The position numbers were made by a program, and so were the translations under genes. The notes under the pieces were generated by a model, which made no database searches, had not been told where the DNA came from, and was given only the letters and a program-made list of their open reading frames with translations. Positions 63,139 to 64,000 of a DNA stretch of 64,000 nucleotides are shown piece after piece (positions within the stretch are counted from its first letter, which is position 1; each line of letters opens with the position of its first letter). The stretch covers positions 22,458 to 86,457 of the forward strand of contig JAAERL010000145.1 of the NCBI GenBank assembly GCA_024230435.1, given 5' to 3'. Source of the DNA: Desulfobacteraceae bacterium (lineage in GTDB: Bacteria > Desulfobacterota > Desulfobacteria > Desulfobacterales > Desulfosarcinaceae).

Positions 63139-63825
63139 ATGACCTCTAAAAAGATACTTGTCGTAGAAGACGAAGCGAAATTGGCAAAACTGCTAAAAGA
63201 TTATCTCGAAAAATCGGGGTTTGAAGTTGCCTGCCTTTACCGGGGCGATGAAGTGATGTCCCACATTAAAAGCAGACCTGTTGATTTAATCCTGCTGGAC
63301 ATCATGCTGCCGGGACTGGATGGCTTGTCTGTTTGTAAACAAATTAGGGCGTTTAAACAGATTCCCATCATTATGCTTACCGCAAAGGCAGAAGAGGTGG
63401 ATCGAATTATCGGATTGGAATTGGGAGCTGATGACTATGTTTGTAAACCCTTTAGTCCTCGCGAGGTTGTTGCCCGCGTTAAGGCTGTTTTACGCAGATC
63501 TGCGGATTCACCCCTGAACGATTTTCTCCATGTCGGCCCATTTCGTATCGATTCTAGTACGTATGAGGTGTATGTGAACAATAAGGCAATGACGTTGACA
63601 CCCAACGAATTTTCCTTGCTTAAGGTGCTAATGGGTCACCCCAACCGGGTATTTTCGCGCAACGACCTGGTAAACCAGGTTCAGGGCTATGATTACGAGG
63701 GTTACGATCGCACCGTGGATACCCATATAAAAAATTTACGTAAAAAAATCGCTGAATTTTTACCGGATCAAAAGATTATTATTACGGTTTATGGCGTGGG
63801 CTATAAGTTTTGTCCGCCTGTTTAG
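63139..63825 (+). CDS. OmpR-family response regulator, BaeR-like
   Basis: 228 aa. Receiver with ILVVEDEAKLAKLLKD, phospho-Asp D54 in ILLDIMLPGLDG, LTAKAEEVDRI, and DDYVCKPFSP. Winged-helix output: LTPNEFSLLKVLMGHPNRVF, SRNDLVNQVQGYDYEGYDRT, VDTHIKNLRKKI. ATG 63139 has GAGG 10 nt upstream; the TTG at 63130 is unlikely. It begins 5 bp after the kinase stop, so they form one operon. Confidence 0.9.
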   Translation: MTSKKILVVEDEAKLAKLLKDYLEKSGFEVACLYRGDEVMSHIKSRPVDLILLDIMLPGLDGLSVCKQIRAFKQIPIIMLTAKAEEVDRIIGLELGADDYVCKPFSPREVVARVKAVLRRSADSPLNDFLHVGPFRIDSSTYEVYVNNKAMTLTPNEFSLLKVLMGHPNRVFSRNDLVNQVQGYDYEGYDRTVDTHIKNLRKKIAEFLPDQKIIITVYGVGYKFCPPV

Positions 63826-63880
63826 GGTCTTGAAAAATGCCAATATACCGTTATTGCGCCGGATTTTGATTCGCATTCAA
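63826..63880. repeat. Dispersed repeat, family 2, copy 3
   Basis: GGGTCTTGAAAAATGCCAAT, then ATACCGTTATTGCGCCGGAT...TTCGCATTC, related to 25789-25850 and 53408-53463. It runs into the MITE at the window end. Confidence 0.6.
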
Positions 63881-64000
63881 GGCGCGCCAAAGTTTTGCTG
63901 ATCAGTTTGCATACTTAACGTATTCGCACCTTTGGCATAACGCACAAGACGGGAAAAAAGACATACAAGATGGTATATTCTTTAACTGCAAATCGCCTTA
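63860..64000. mobile_element. MITE-like element, family 1, copy E (left end unclear)
   Basis: The right end CAAATCGCCTTA is the last 12 bases of the window. The interior (CAAGACGGGAAAAAAGACAT, TTTGGCATAAC) matches copy A. The left terminal TAAGGCGATT is not seen; family-2 repeat sequence replaces it, so the element is partial or nested. Confidence 0.65.

Overview
The window looks like a chromosomal segment of an anaerobic Desulfobacterota (deltaproteobacterial) bacterium, probably a Desulfobacterales-type sulfate reducer or close relative. This is inferred from gene content: a HdrA/GltD fusion next to a selenocysteine-type HdrBC and MetF, a tungsten aldehyde:ferredoxin oxidoreductase, a K+-independent membrane pyrophosphatase, paired PilT ATPases, CarD, and a large-type SRP RNA. 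No 16S gene is present, so the assignment is not proven.

Layout. 1-13300 is an accessory, rearranged region. It holds broken transposases (RAYT/IS200-like, IS481, IS5/IS1182-like, IS256), fragments of an HU gene and an ORF6N gene, a large secreted repeat protein, a papain-like peptidase candidate, and an apparently intact IetAS-type AAA-ATPase/subtilase defence operon (8369-12178) with its own HTH protein. A 382-bp block (monooxygenase gene plus the 3' end of a ChaN gene) occurs at 280-661 and again at 12904-13285. 13228-17515 carries ChaN, a thiol-redox set (MauE/DoxX-like, CcdA, thioredoxin) and proC. 17905-24556 is a regulated redox locus: a HcnC-like and a HcnAB-like flavoprotein diverge from a FadR-type GntR regulator, a tungsten AOR and a ThiS/MoaD-like carrier, with two palindromic operators between them.

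24876-48831 is mostly housekeeping: YggT, DivIVA, two PilT ATPases, a zinc-ribbon/receiver protein, an MBL hydrolase, coaX, folP, ftsH, tilS, SRP RNA, grpE, dnaK, serA, DUF1844, ispE, tRNA-Gln, prs, rplY, pth, hppA, carD and rluD. It is interrupted at 38830-39404 by a probable HEARO/omega RNA with a truncated IscB gene. 48832-53800 is accessory again: MITE-like elements, two tandem DUF4360 secreted proteins, and a YVTN/fibronectin-III secreted protein.

53789-61190 is one minus-strand operon: response regulator, MetF, HdrBC-like and a 1474-aa HdrA-GltD-HdrA fusion. The HdrBC frame contains an in-frame UGA followed by a hairpin at the right distance for a bacterial SECIS, so it is probably a 428-aa selenoprotein split in two by standard translation. 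Together these genes suggest an electron-bifurcating or confurcating methylene-tetrahydrofolate reductase complex. A BaeSR-type two-component system (61601-63825) and a partial MITE close the window. The strongest leads are the missed selenoprotein and its complex, the G9 tract that sits where one base decides whether the IetAS HTH and ATPase frames fuse, and the IscB/omega-RNA remnant.
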